From positions 1-64,000 of the forward strand of contig JAURZN010000183.1 in assembly GCA_030653355.1 (NCBI GenBank): a DNA stretch of 64,000 bases, given 5' to 3'. The notes under the pieces are model-generated. The model was given only the letters and a program-made list of their open reading frames with translations, was not told the DNA's origin and made no database searches. This document shows positions 8,145-16,434 of the stretch, piece by piece. This DNA is from Gallionella sp. (lineage in GTDB: Bacteria; Pseudomonadota; Gammaproteobacteria; Burkholderiales; Gallionellaceae). Position 1 is the stretch's first letter; each line of letters opens with the position of its first letter. The position numbers were made by a program, and so were the translations under genes.

Positions 8145-8765
8145 ATGGATAGCAAGCAACATTGGGAACAGGTTTATGTGACCAAGGCATCCGATTCTGT
8201 CAGCTGGTTTCAGGAACATGCTGATCAATCCTTGCGGTTTATCCACAACACAGGTCTTGGTACGAATGCGGCCATCATTGATGTGGGCGGAGGAGCATCT
8301 AACTTGGTGGATGACCTTGTGGCAGAAGGCTATACCGATTTGACCGTGCTCGACCTGTCATCAGCGGCGCTGGCGGTCGCAAAGCAGCGTTTGGGAAAAC
8401 AGGCGGACGCCGTGCACTGGATGGAAGGCGATATTACCCGTGCAGAATTTCCCGAACACCGCTTCGATATTTGGCACGACCGTGCTGTATTCCATTTTCT
8501 GACTGACCCGGCTGACCGCCACGCTTATGTCGAGCGGGTCATGCAAGCAGTCCGCCCGGGTGGCCATGTGATTGTTGCCACCTTTGCCGCAGATGGCCCG
8601 GAAAAATGCAGTGGCCTACCCGTGATGCGATACCAGCCAGAAGGTTTGCACGCGGAATTCGGTGATGCTTTCCTGCTGGTCGCGCACGAGAAGGAAGTGC
8701 ATCACACGCCGTTCGGTACAGATCAGCAATTTGTTTATTGTTACTGCCGCAAGGGCAATAGCTAA
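8145..8765 (+). CDS. Class I SAM-dependent methyltransferase
   Basis: A 206-residue methyltransferase. The start at 8145 is supported by AGGAGAG upstream; the track start at 8034 runs into the previous gene. Motif I 'IIDVGGGAS' (about residues 44-52) binds S-adenosylmethionine, 'VLDLS' is the acidic strand-2 motif, and 'VRPGGHVIVATFA' is the typical strand-5 region. The C-terminal part has Cys (CSG; CYCRK). It resembles methyltransferases that act on small molecules or toxic oxyanions such as thiols or tellurite, but the substrate cannot be read from the sequence. Confidence 0.85.
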   Translation: MDSKQHWEQVYVTKASDSVSWFQEHADQSLRFIHNTGLGTNAAIIDVGGGASNLVDDLVAEGYTDLTVLDLSSAALAVAKQRLGKQADAVHWMEGDITRAEFPEHRFDIWHDRAVFHFLTDPADRHAYVERVMQAVRPGGHVIVATFAADGPEKCSGLPVMRYQPEGLHAEFGDAFLLVAHEKEVHHTPFGTDQQFVYCYCRKGNS

Positions 8766-9155
8766 CACATTCTCACTATCTTCTTCTCGTTTGGAGATTT
8801 TTTCTTGGTGAATTACCTGCCTGAAATCAATTGTCACGGACGGTTGTGTCTCACTTATCAGATTCGTTAACGACTGCTTCTGAATGGGCAAAATAATTGA
8901 CCTGGATAAAGTGCCAAGTGCAGTTAACAGGCAGTGTATTATCGAAGCAGTACATCAGCAAGGTGTCATAAGCGTCACAGCTACAATCCTCGAAAAAATA
9001 TATTCAGTCTGCTGTTGTTAGTGAGGGCGATTAAGCGACACTAACACTCCCTCTCCCCCCTTGTTTAAATTATTTCCTTGCTAACGCTGGGCTAATTCTT
9101 CATTGCTATCTTCACAACCACGCGAATATCCGCGCGACTTGAAGGAGCGATCATC
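8766..9155. other. Intergenic region with one dyad
   Basis: No coding region is supported here. A dyad TGTTAGTG/CACTAACA with a 15-nt loop lies at 9016-9046, followed by a pyrimidine-rich run. The last 100 bp probably hold the promoter of the PepSY gene. The RBS before 9156 is AAGGAG. Confidence 0.5.
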
Positions 9156-9488
9156 ATGAAACAAAAATATAATTTGCTGGCATTTGCCGCCTTTTCAGTG
9201 GCTGCCATCGCAACGGCGTATGCCGCTATTTCCTCGGAAAATGATGCGCTTGCGATTTCATCGGCAAAGGTCAGTCTAACGCAAGCCGTGACAACCGCCG
9301 AGCAGCATGTCGGCGGTAAGGCCGCCCGTGCGGAATATGAGCATCACAAGGGGCAATGGGTGTTTGATGTCGAGGTGGTGAAGGGTAAGCAGGTCATGGA
9401 TGTAAAGGTTGATCCACTTAGCGGAAGAATCCTTTCCTCTGTTGAGGACAATACAGATCATGACGATGCGCATGATAAGGAAGATTAA
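9156..9488 (+). CDS. Exported PepSY-domain protein
   Basis: A 110-residue secreted protein with a signal peptide (MKQKYNLLAFAAFSVAAIATAYA) and a single PepSY domain (SLTQAVTTAEQHVGGKAARAEYE ... VFDVEVVKGKQVMDVKVDP). It ends in an acidic/His stretch (DNTDHDDAHDKED) that could bind metal. PepSY proteins are periplasmic modulators and often sit beside QseBC-type two-component systems, as here. The gene starts a same-direction cluster with two membrane proteins and that two-component pair. Confidence 0.88.
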   Translation: MKQKYNLLAFAAFSVAAIATAYAAISSENDALAISSAKVSLTQAVTTAEQHVGGKAARAEYEHHKGQWVFDVEVVKGKQVMDVKVDPLSGRILSSVEDNTDHDDAHDKED

Positions 9489-9500
9489 TAGATTGATAAC

Positions 9501-9531
9501 GCCCAAGCGACCTGCCGTTTGGGCGGTTTTG
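9501..9531 (+). terminator. Terminator-like hairpin after PepSY gene
   Basis: Stem CGCCCAA/TTGGGCG followed by GTTTT, 12 bp after the PepSY stop. It is a moderate intrinsic terminator that may reduce read-through into the membrane-protein genes. Confidence 0.55.
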
Positions 9532-9569
9532 ATCAACGGCTCACTATCTTTATCGGGAGAACATCCAAA

Positions 9570-10340
9570 ATGAAAACCCTCTCGCGCGAAGGCGCAGTGC
9601 AGATGCTGAACAAGGTTCCTGAAATAACACTCTATTTCTGGATCATCAAAATTATGTGTACCACCGTCGGCGAAACCGCTGCCGACTTTTTGAATGTGGA
9701 TTTACAGTTCGGTCTGGTTGCAACGTCTGTCGTGACGAGCGTTCTGCTGGCTGTTTTTTTGATCATGCAACTACGCAGCAAAAGGTATGTGCCATGGTTA
9801 TATTGGCTCGTGGTGGTGCTGATCAGTACGGTGGGCACACTGATAACCGACAATCTCGTGGATAATTTCGGTGTTTCGCTGGAGACAACCACCATCGCAT
9901 TTAGCCTGGCACTCGCAGCAACATTTGCAGCGTGGTACATGAGCGAAAAGACGCTATCCATCCATTCCATATTTACGAGAAAGCGCGAACTGTTCTATTG
10001 GGCAGCGATTTTGTTCACCTTTGCGCTGGGTACTGCAGCCGGTGACCTCGTGGCAGAAGGACTGAATTTGGGTTACGCGACATCTGCGGTGATGTTCGGT
10101 AGCATGATAGGCGCGGTAATGATTGGTTACTATGGTTTTAAATTGAATGCAATTACGTCATTCTGGGTGGCTTATATTCTGACTAGGCCGCTGGGCGCAT
10201 CGATAGGTGATTATTTGATGCAGCCAAATGCGAATGGTGGAATAGGATTGGGCGCAGCACTCACAAATGCAGTCTTTTTGGTTGGTATCGTAGGCTTGGT
10301 GGTTTATATGACTGTCACGCGTCAGAAAGCAGGGGAATGA
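9570..10340 (+). CDS. COG4705-like multi-pass membrane protein, copy 1
   Basis: A 256-residue integral membrane protein of unknown function. The start at 9570 is chosen because GGGAG lies upstream and the track start at 9519 overlaps the terminator. Two internal repeats begin with similar phrases, 'VPEITLYFWIIKIMCTTVGETAADF' and 'FYWAAILFTFALGTAAGDL', each with hydrophobic helices and a conserved Gly-Glu/Asp pair inside the membrane. The next gene is a paralogue one base downstream. The buried acidic residues would suit transport of a cation, but no function is established. Confidence 0.78.
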   Translation: MKTLSREGAVQMLNKVPEITLYFWIIKIMCTTVGETAADFLNVDLQFGLVATSVVTSVLLAVFLIMQLRSKRYVPWLYWLVVVLISTVGTLITDNLVDNFGVSLETTTIAFSLALAATFAAWYMSEKTLSIHSIFTRKRELFYWAAILFTFALGTAAGDLVAEGLNLGYATSAVMFGSMIGAVMIGYYGFKLNAITSFWVAYILTRPLGASIGDYLMQPNANGGIGLGAALTNAVFLVGIVGLVVYMTVTRQKAGE

Positions 10341-10341
10341 C

Positions 10342-11100
10342 ATGAACGACACGACTAAAAATGCGTTGAGCAAAGTGCCAGAGGTAACTTTGCTTTTCTG
10401 GATCATCAAAATCGCTGCTACAACATTGGGCGAAACAGGGGGCGATGCCGTCTCCATGTCAATGAACTTGGGTTATCTGTTTGGAACGGTGATTTTTGCG
10501 GCCATCTTTTTTCTGGCGGTGATGGCTCAGATCAAGGCAAAGGGATTTCATCCATTTCTATATTGGACGACCATCATCGCGACCACGACGGTCGGGACCA
10601 CACTGGCCGATTATGCAGATCGTTCGCTTGGCATAGGCTATGCAGGCGGTTCATCGCTACTGCTCATTATGCTGATGGCATCTCTGGCTATCTGGTATCG
10701 GACATTAGGCTCGGTATCGGTTGCGAGCATTAGCTCTACCAAGGCAGAAGTATTCTATTGGGTTACGATCATGTTTTCTCAGACCTTAGGCACGGCACTG
10801 GGTGATTGGACAGCCGACACGGCTGGTCTTGGCTACGAGGGAGGTGCTATGGTTTTCAGTGCACTGCTATTACTCGTTGTCGCGGCTTATTTCTGGACAA
10901 AAATATCTCACACGATACTGTTTTGGGCTGCCTTTATACTCACCCGCCCACTGGGCGCGGTCGTAGGTGATTTTCTGGACAAACCAATTGATGCCGGTGG
11001 GCTGTCATTAAGTCGCTACACTGCGTCGGCTGTACTACTGGCATTTATTCTGGCCTGCATCCTGATTTTTAAACACAGGGCAGCAAAACAGGGGCATTGA
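10342..11100 (+). CDS. COG4705-like multi-pass membrane protein, copy 2
   Basis: A 252-residue paralogue of the preceding protein. It has the same opening pattern (SKVPEVTLLFWIIKIAATT, then LGETGGD) and the same second repeat (FYWVTIMFSQTLGTALGDW). The adjacency and equal architecture suggest a tandem duplication whose products may form a heterodimer. It is followed 20 bp later by the response-regulator gene, so it is probably co-transcribed with the two-component pair. Confidence 0.78.
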   Translation: MNDTTKNALSKVPEVTLLFWIIKIAATTLGETGGDAVSMSMNLGYLFGTVIFAAIFFLAVMAQIKAKGFHPFLYWTTIIATTTVGTTLADYADRSLGIGYAGGSSLLLIMLMASLAIWYRTLGSVSVASISSTKAEVFYWVTIMFSQTLGTALGDWTADTAGLGYEGGAMVFSALLLLVVAAYFWTKISHTILFWAAFILTRPLGAVVGDFLDKPIDAGGLSLSRYTASAVLLAFILACILIFKHRAAKQGH

Positions 11101-11120
11101 TGTAAAAGGAGTGAAGGGCG

Positions 11121-11783
11121 ATGCGAATTTTGCTTGTTGAAGACGACACCATGATTGGTGAAGCTGTATCCGTTTCCCTCAAGGATGCCGCCTATAGCGT
11201 GGATTGGGTCAAGGATGGTGTAACCGCCAGCAGCGTGCTGGAACAGGGGGAACACCAGTGCGTATTGCTTGATCTGGGTTTGCCAAAACGGGATGGATTG
11301 GAAGTGTTGCGCCGCCTGCGCCTTGGCGGTAACACTATGCCGGTGATCGTCATCACCGCGCGCGATGGCGTGGATGATCGTATCAAAGGGTTGGACTTCG
11401 GTGCGGATGACTATCTGGTCAAACCATTCGATATTAACGAATTGCTGGCACGGATTCGGGCAGTAATACGGCGCAAAGGTGGACATGCTGCACCCCTGCT
11501 CAGCAATGGCAAAGTCAGTCTTGATCAGGCAAGCAGAGAAGCGTGCTGCGGCGATGTCGTGGCGCTTTTAAGCGCACGGGAGTTTGCGCTTTTTCATGCA
11601 CTTCTGCTGCGTCCCGGCGCGATACTTACCCGCGCTGAGCTTGAAGAGCGTATCTATGGCTGGAACGAAGAAGTAGAAAGTAATGCAGTAGATTTTTTGA
11701 TTCACGGCATACGAAAAAAACTCGGAACGGATGCGATCAAGAATGTACGCGGGGCGGGATGGATGGTGGAGAAATCGATATGA
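11121..11783 (+). CDS. OmpR-family response regulator (QseB/PmrA-like)
   Basis: A 220-residue transcription regulator. The receiver domain has the acidic pair D8/D9, phosphoacceptor D51 (VLLDLGLP) and K101 (DYLVKPF). The C-terminal part is a winged-helix DNA-binding domain (LSAREFALFHALL ... NAVDFLIHGIRKKLG). The stop overlaps the kinase start by four bases (ATGA), so the pair is translationally coupled. It probably regulates the PepSY and membrane-protein genes upstream; the signal is unknown. Confidence 0.92.
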   Translation: MRILLVEDDTMIGEAVSVSLKDAAYSVDWVKDGVTASSVLEQGEHQCVLLDLGLPKRDGLEVLRRLRLGGNTMPVIVITARDGVDDRIKGLDFGADDYLVKPFDINELLARIRAVIRRKGGHAAPLLSNGKVSLDQASREACCGDVVALLSAREFALFHALLLRPGAILTRAELEERIYGWNEEVESNAVDFLIHGIRKKLGTDAIKNVRGAGWMVEKSI

Positions 11784-13078
11784 AGCGTTCTTTACAGCGA
11801 CATCTTTCACTGGTGTTGGGGAGTGCCGTTTTGCTCGCAGGATTAGTGGCCGCTGCGGCGTCTTTTGGCCTTGCGTATTTGGAAGCAAAGGAATTTCAGG
11901 ACGACATGCTGCGACAGATCGCCCTGCTTACTCGTGGACAGAGCCTCGTTACATCAACTTCGCACCAGTCGGTATCGAACAATGAAGGAATTACTGATCC
12001 TGAATCCCGTATTACGATTCTCCATCTGCCTAGTGATACCGTGCCCACCTGGTTCAAACATGATTTGCCGCCAGGCCTACACACACTTAACACAGGTGCC
12101 GAGCAGGTGCGGATATTTGTTGGTAGCGGACAGATACGCACAGTCGTTGTACAACCCACCGAAGCGCGCGATGAAATCGCAATCAATAGTGCGCTGCGCA
12201 CTCTGATTCCCTTGCTGCTTCTGCTACCCATGCTGGTTTGGCTGATTGTGCGCATTGTGCGAAGTCAACTCGCACCGATTACTAGCCTGGCGAAGACTCT
12301 GGATGAGCAGTCAGCGCATCACCCAAGCCAGTTGCAAAGCAATGAACTTCCACGGGAAATTCTACCGTTTGTTTACGCCATCAACCGTTTGCTGGAAAGG
12401 ATCAATCACCTGATGGGGCAGCAAAGACGTTTCATTGCCGATGCGGCACATGAATTGCGCAGCCCACTTACCGCACTGTCGATTCAGGCGCAGAACCTGA
12501 TGAACGCGGAATCATTGGAGGCCATGCGTGAACGCGTGCCCCCGCTCCGTGATGGCATTGAGCGAGCGCGACAATTGACCGAACAGATGTTGAGCCTTGC
12601 CAGAACACAAGCCGGAACTGGCAGTGATTCGACGGTCAATGTTTCAATAATGGCGCGTGAATTGATAGCCGAATATTTGCCGCTTGCTGAAGCTAGACGC
12701 ATTGATCTGGGGTTGGATGAAATCGCGCCGCTTTCCCTGCGTGCTGAACCTGATGCGCTACGACTTATATTCAGGAACGCGCTGGATAATGCCCTGAAGT
12801 ACACGCCGGTAGGTGGTGAAGTGACGCTTCGACTCTTGCCCAATGATAAGGATGACGTAATTGAAGTTGTCGATAACGGCCCTGGGATTCCATTCACGGA
12901 ACGCGAGCGGATATTCGATTCGTTTTACCGGATTCCAGGTGCATCGGGTGACGGCAGCGGACTTGGGCTGGCAATTGCCAGAGAAGCCGCAAATCGTTTG
13001 GGTGGCACGGTGAGCGCACATGCGCGACAAGAAGGGAGCGGTTTTGTTTTTCGTTACCGACAAGCATCATATGTGTAA
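11780..13078 (+). CDS. Sensor histidine kinase (QseC-like)
   Basis: A 432-residue inner-membrane sensor kinase. It has an N-terminal helix (about 10-33), a periplasmic domain of about 100 residues and a second helix (about 141-160). The HisKA domain follows with phosphoacceptor H224 (DAAHELRSPLT), then a HATPase domain with N box 'NALDNALKYTP', G1 'DNGPGI' and G2 'GSGLGLAI'. The ATG at 11780 is preferred over 11759 because of the ATGA overlap with the regulator. It phosphorylates the upstream regulator. The PepSY neighbour suggests envelope or metal stress sensing (inference). Confidence 0.92.
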   Translation: MKRSLQRHLSLVLGSAVLLAGLVAAAASFGLAYLEAKEFQDDMLRQIALLTRGQSLVTSTSHQSVSNNEGITDPESRITILHLPSDTVPTWFKHDLPPGLHTLNTGAEQVRIFVGSGQIRTVVVQPTEARDEIAINSALRTLIPLLLLLPMLVWLIVRIVRSQLAPITSLAKTLDEQSAHHPSQLQSNELPREILPFVYAINRLLERINHLMGQQRRFIADAAHELRSPLTALSIQAQNLMNAESLEAMRERVPPLRDGIERARQLTEQMLSLARTQAGTGSDSTVNVSIMARELIAEYLPLAEARRIDLGLDEIAPLSLRAEPDALRLIFRNALDNALKYTPVGGEVTLRLLPNDKDDVIEVVDNGPGIPFTERERIFDSFYRIPGASGDGSGLGLAIAREAANRLGGTVSAHARQEGSGFVFRYRQASYV

Positions 13079-13313
13079 TACCACTACTGTGAACGGACGC
13101 TCTCATTTCGCGCTAATCTAGCCGATTTGTCACAGAACGCTTTGTCTCGAAACCGGATGGATCACAACCACCGTGCAATTCGACCGCTATACGTTCAACA
13201 GCAGTCGTTCGCACTGCGACATTCCGGATGGATATTTGCAGTTGGCTCAGTAATTGCAGCGGGTTTGGCATTGTAATGACTGGCGGATTTCGTTGGAACA
13301 TGCAACACGTCTA

Positions 13314-13341
13314 GTATATAAACACATAAATAACGAAACAT
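13314..13341 (+). repeat. IS630 left terminal inverted repeat
   Basis: 28 bp starting GTATATAAAC and ending ACGAAACAT. It pairs with 14477-14504 with four mismatches. Confidence 0.88.
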
Positions 13342-13384
13342 GTATTATACTGTCGCATGCTCATATTATTACGAGGTGCCTGCA

Positions 13385-13828
13385 ATGCGACAGACTGAAC
13401 TGCATCTTACCGACGAGGATCATGAATTGATCGAATCATATCGTGCCAAGGGTTTGCATCATGCCCGGGAAGTCAATCGTGCACACATTTTGTCCGCCCT
13501 TGATCGCGGCATACCAGAAACCCAAATCATGGGTGTTCTCGGTGTCGGTCGAACCGCCATTTGGCGGACACGAAGCGCATATCTGGAGGGCGGTGTTAAT
13601 TACGCGCTGTGTGATGTTGCGCGTTCGGGCAAACCCCGTGAGTACGACACCAACGTTGAGGCGAAAATTACCGCTTTGGCCTGCTCGGAACCTCCTGAAG
13701 GAGCCAAACGCTGGACATTGGAATTACTGGGGCAGGCAGCACAGAAACAGGAGGATATTGGCTCGATCAGTCGTGAAACGATTCGTCGGCTGCTAAAAAA
13801 AACTGCCTCAAACCATGGTGCAAAGTAA
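13385..13828 (+). CDS. IS630 transposase OrfA (N-terminal DNA-binding part)
   Basis: A 147-residue helix-turn-helix protein that binds the element ends. The start at 13385 follows the AGGTG-type RBS. Phrases such as 'GVGRTAIWRTRSAYLEGG' match the HTH_23/HTH_29 region of IS630 transposases. A run of eight A at 13795-13802 lies near the 3' end. A -1 slip there moves ribosomes into the OrfB frame and gives 'LKPWCKVMWCIGAL', the usual IS630 junction, so the functional product is probably the fused transposase of about 367 residues. Confidence 0.88.
   Translation: MRQTELHLTDEDHELIESYRAKGLHHAREVNRAHILSALDRGIPETQIMGVLGVGRTAIWRTRSAYLEGGVNYALCDVARSGKPREYDTNVEAKITALACSEPPEGAKRWTLELLGQAAQKQEDIGSISRETIRRLLKKTASNHGAK
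13795..13802 (+). other. Probable -1 programmed frameshift site (A8)
   Basis: Eight consecutive A within 'CTAAAAAAAACTG'. After a -1 slip the OrfB frame is open from here through 14487 and carries the family-typical LKPW segment upstream of the OrfB ATG. Confidence 0.7.
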
Positions 13829-14487
13829 TGTGGTGCATTGGCGCGCTCACCGAAGAATACCGGCAGCGAATGTACGACTTGCTCGATCTTTATGCTCGTC
13901 CGTTTCGCCCGAAGGAGCCTGTCGTTTGTTTGGACGAAAAAAGCAAACAACTGCTCAAGAATTCTCGCCCGTCCTTGCCAGTTCAGCCAAATTCACCCGC
14001 AAAACAGGATTACGAGTATGTCCGCGCTGGCACTTGTAACTTATTCGTAGCGGTCGAACCAAAAGGCGGGCGGCGCACAGTCATGGTGACCGATCGTCGA
14101 GCCATGACCGACTTTGTAGCTTTCGTACAGTACTTGCTCAATCATGTTTATGCTACGGCGAGACACATTCATCTTGTGATGGACAATCTCAATACTCATT
14201 TTCGCAAAAGCTTCGAGCAAGTACTCGGTGTCAAAAAAGCCAAGGCATTACTACGACGGGTTATTTTTCACTACACGCCGAAACATGCCAGCTGGCTCAA
14301 TATGGCTGAAATCGAAATTGGCATTCTTGATCGCCAGTGCCTTGATCGCAGACTGCCGGACCAAGCCGCGCTCATCACCGAAGTGAATGCTTGGCAATTG
14401 CGTCGCAACATTGAAAAACGTGGCATCGAGTGGAAGTTCACTCGGCAGGATGCAGATACCAAAATGTCGCGGCATTATGTTTCGTAA
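13828..14487 (+). CDS. IS630 transposase OrfB (DDE catalytic part)
   Basis: A 219-residue DDE domain. The catalytic acids are visible as D in 'VVCLDEKSKQ', D in 'HLVMDNLNTH' and E in 'SWLNMAEIEIGIL', with the family spacing. The ATG at 13828 overlaps the OrfA stop by one base (TAATG), allowing reinitiation, but the A8 slip upstream probably makes the active fusion. The stop lies inside the right terminal inverted repeat. The gene looks intact, so the element may still be active. Confidence 0.9.
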   Translation: MWCIGALTEEYRQRMYDLLDLYARPFRPKEPVVCLDEKSKQLLKNSRPSLPVQPNSPAKQDYEYVRAGTCNLFVAVEPKGGRRTVMVTDRRAMTDFVAFVQYLLNHVYATARHIHLVMDNLNTHFRKSFEQVLGVKKAKALLRRVIFHYTPKHASWLNMAEIEIGILDRQCLDRRLPDQAALITEVNAWQLRRNIEKRGIEWKFTRQDADTKMSRHYVS

Positions 14488-14504
14488 TTAATGAGTTTCT
14501 ATAC
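14477..14504 (-). repeat. IS630 right terminal inverted repeat
   Basis: Read on the minus strand it begins GTATAGAAAC and ends ACGAAACAT, matching the left end at 24 of 28 positions. TA follows directly at 14505-14506. Confidence 0.88.
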
Positions 14505-14536
14505 TAGGAATTCAACGAAGTAACGCAAAAAACCTT

Positions 14537-14771
14537 CACGCTCTGTAGTACGTCTCCAGCACGTCTGGGAATTTCAGTCGCACAGCTCAAAAATCCGAGT
14601 ACGTCTGTGGCACGTCTAGGAATTCAGGATGCACCGCGAAAAACTCCTACACGCTCTGTGGTACGCCTACAAATTGTCATATAAAACTCCCTGCGAAATA
14701 CTCAGCAAATTAGACGAGTAGTTCGCAGATTTTTCTTGCAAACAAAACTAGACTTTGTAGCACATCTAATC
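14537..14771 (+). repeat. Iteron cluster 1 (replication origin region)
   Basis: Imperfect direct repeats with a core resembling gctctgtrgtacgtct followed by gcacgtctaggaatt. Clear copies: 14537-14574, 14598-14626, 14648-14675, and a weaker one at 14751-14771. A further copy at 13299-13313 is cut by the IS630 element and resumes at 14507. Each clear copy is preceded by a run of A. They end 18 bp before the replication initiator gene, so they are probable RepA binding sites. The same motif recurs at 53.6-53.7 kb. Confidence 0.75.
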
Positions 14772-14788
14772 AACCACCATGGAAATTC

Positions 14789-15706
14789 ATGGAAGATCAC
14801 AGAATTATCAAGGTCAATAGCGGGGCATTCAAACATCTCATTTTTTTGGACATCTGCATCGAGTCATTTCTCAGGGACGTTGATTTGTTCTGCTCGGATG
14901 ATGATATGACGGAAGACGCGAAAGCAGTGTATCGGGAAAAACGGAAGGAGCTTATTGAAAACCTGCCATACCGTACTACTTTCGCTTTAACCCCAGGCGA
15001 TATGAATGTCCGGCGAATAGAGTACAAGGGCAAGTTTATTGAATTTTCCCCAAGCCCCACCGGGCTTCCCACCCTGCGTGATCTCGACATCCTGCTGTAT
15101 TGTGAATCGTGGATCGGCAACGCCCCAGTCGAAGACAGAGACAACGACATCTACCGTGTGTTTCAGTTTGAAGTGGAGGATTTTCTTGAATTCTCAGGGC
15201 GCAGCATGGGGGGTGATCGAGACGACAGATTGATTCAAGCGCTTGACCGCCTTGCTGGTAGCAAAATTACCACCAACACCATTCCTTTTGGACAGAATTA
15301 CAGCACCTCATTCAGTTACATTCCGAAATATCGATTGGGGCGCGATGCAAACGGGAAAATAAAAACGGTTACGCTCAAGATAACGTACCGCATTTTTTAC
15401 CTTATCCAAAATGACATTTTTGACTACTACCATCCAGACTTCTTGCGCCTCTCACCAATACGCAGGGCGATCTACATGGTCGCCATGTGCCACAAAGATG
15501 AATTGTTCTCGCCAGCAACCTTATCTTTTGCCAAGTTGCATCAAATGACTGGCGCAACGTCGCCTCTCAGAAAACTCAAACAAACCCTACGCGATTTAAT
15601 GGACAACCCTATCCCCGGTCACTCGTTTGAGATTAACGAGGCAGACGAGACAGTAACTTTTACGCAGAGAAGGGATACCGATGTAGAGGCCAGGCATGTC
15701 GGGTAG
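14789..15706 (+). CDS. Plasmid replication initiator protein (RepA type)
   Basis: A 305-residue replication initiator of the RPA/RepA plasmid family. Family phrases include 'GLPTLRDLDILLYCESWI', 'FEVEDFLEFSGRSMGG' and 'YYHPDFLRLSPIRRAIYMVA', with a winged-helix arrangement in the C-terminal half. It binds iterons, here directly upstream, to open the origin. This indicates that the island derives from, or can exist as, a replicating plasmid. The gene is intact, but the IS630 insertion has disturbed the first iteron. Confidence 0.85.
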   Translation: MEDHRIIKVNSGAFKHLIFLDICIESFLRDVDLFCSDDDMTEDAKAVYREKRKELIENLPYRTTFALTPGDMNVRRIEYKGKFIEFSPSPTGLPTLRDLDILLYCESWIGNAPVEDRDNDIYRVFQFEVEDFLEFSGRSMGGDRDDRLIQALDRLAGSKITTNTIPFGQNYSTSFSYIPKYRLGRDANGKIKTVTLKITYRIFYLIQNDIFDYYHPDFLRLSPIRRAIYMVAMCHKDELFSPATLSFAKLHQMTGATSPLRKLKQTLRDLMDNPIPGHSFEINEADETVTFTQRRDTDVEARHVG

Positions 15707-15720
15707 AGTGAAAAGCATCG

Positions 15721-15845
15721 TTGCCAAACATTCCGCTCGCCGAATCGCACGTCAAATATTTCACCCGACTGTTGCCAAACGTTCCTTCTGTAACTATATG
15801 ATTATATTGAAGAAAAATGTTCCGTTTTTGTCTGCCAACCGTTCC
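15721..15845 (+). repeat. Three short direct repeats upstream of MobI-like gene; candidate oriT region
   Basis: TTGCCAAACATTCC at 15721-15734, TTGCCAAACGTTCC at 15772-15785 and CTGCCAACCGTTCC at 15832-15845, spaced 51 and 60 bp apart. The stretch 15707-15987 has no convincing gene. In SXT/IncC-type elements oriT lies just upstream of mobI, so this block is a candidate transfer origin. It could also be a second set of Rep-binding repeats or a control site of repA. Confidence 0.5.
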
Positions 15846-15987
15846 GGTTGCATGTATTTAGATGGTTTTGCAGGATGTGTTTTACCGCGCGAATTCAGTC
15901 TGTCCGCGTAGATGTAAAGTTGCGCTGAATCGATAGATTCCGCGCTGGGCAAATTAACGGTGTTTTTCATTTACAGCGAGGGCGGAT

Positions 15988-16434
15988 TTGACTGCATTTA
16001 CCGAAATAACCAGCGTTACACCCGCAATCGAGCTTCTGTACGGGCGACTCAGTACACTCGAAGCGCAAGCAACAGAGATGTGCAGGCAGCACTTTACTTT
16101 TGTCATGGCTGGAAACAAAAGCAGAGATTGGGCGCAAAAGAGCGTCTTGTTTGCTCAGGCCAGAATGCGGGATAACAGCCTGACGGCGAACTGGTATGAA
16201 ATCCAATGGTATGGCTCAAAAGCAGCAAAAACCCGCCGCATGACCAAAAAGCTTATCAGGAAACAAAAAAGTGATTACGGCTATAACTTGGCGGTGCTAT
16301 TCAAATTGACCCAGCCGTGGGAGGAAGACATGGTGCGGGAGGTTGAGCAGGCGCTAAGAGACATCCGCAGAGAGGTGGCCTTCATAAGTAAAGCAATCGG
16401 ACTTCTCAATCACCTTGTCAAAGAATGCAAATGA
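15988..16434 (+). CDS. MobI-like mobilisation protein (tentative)
   Basis: A 148-residue basic, helical protein. The central 'TANWYEIQWYGSKAAKT' and the C-terminal 'WEEDMVREVEQALRDIRREV' resemble the WYxIxW and WE...E...IR pattern of MobI proteins, which assist oriT processing in SXT/R391 and IncC elements. It is followed by TraD and DUF4400 genes, a fitting order for transfer genes. The assignment rests on pattern memory and position and needs a profile search. If it is wrong, this is a conserved ICE protein of unknown role. Confidence 0.5.
   Translation: MTAFTEITSVTPAIELLYGRLSTLEAQATEMCRQHFTFVMAGNKSRDWAQKSVLFAQARMRDNSLTANWYEIQWYGSKAAKTRRMTKKLIRKQKSDYGYNLAVLFKLTQPWEEDMVREVEQALRDIRREVAFISKAIGLLNHLVKECK

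Larger units (their letters stand above)
13314..14504 (+). mobile_element. IS630-family insertion sequence
   Basis: An IS of 1191 bp. The terminal inverted repeats are 28 bp with 24 matches (left 13314-13341, right 14477-14504, both beginning GTATA and sharing ACGAAACAT). It is flanked by a duplicated TA (13312-13313 and 14505-14506) inside the sequence CTAG, the target preference known for this family. It encodes OrfA/OrfB joined by a probable -1 frameshift. Removing it restores an iteron reading cacgtctaggaattc. Confidence 0.92.

Noticed and set aside
15696-15911. 71-residue ORF after repA
   Set aside because: It spans the direct repeats and shows no protein-like features.
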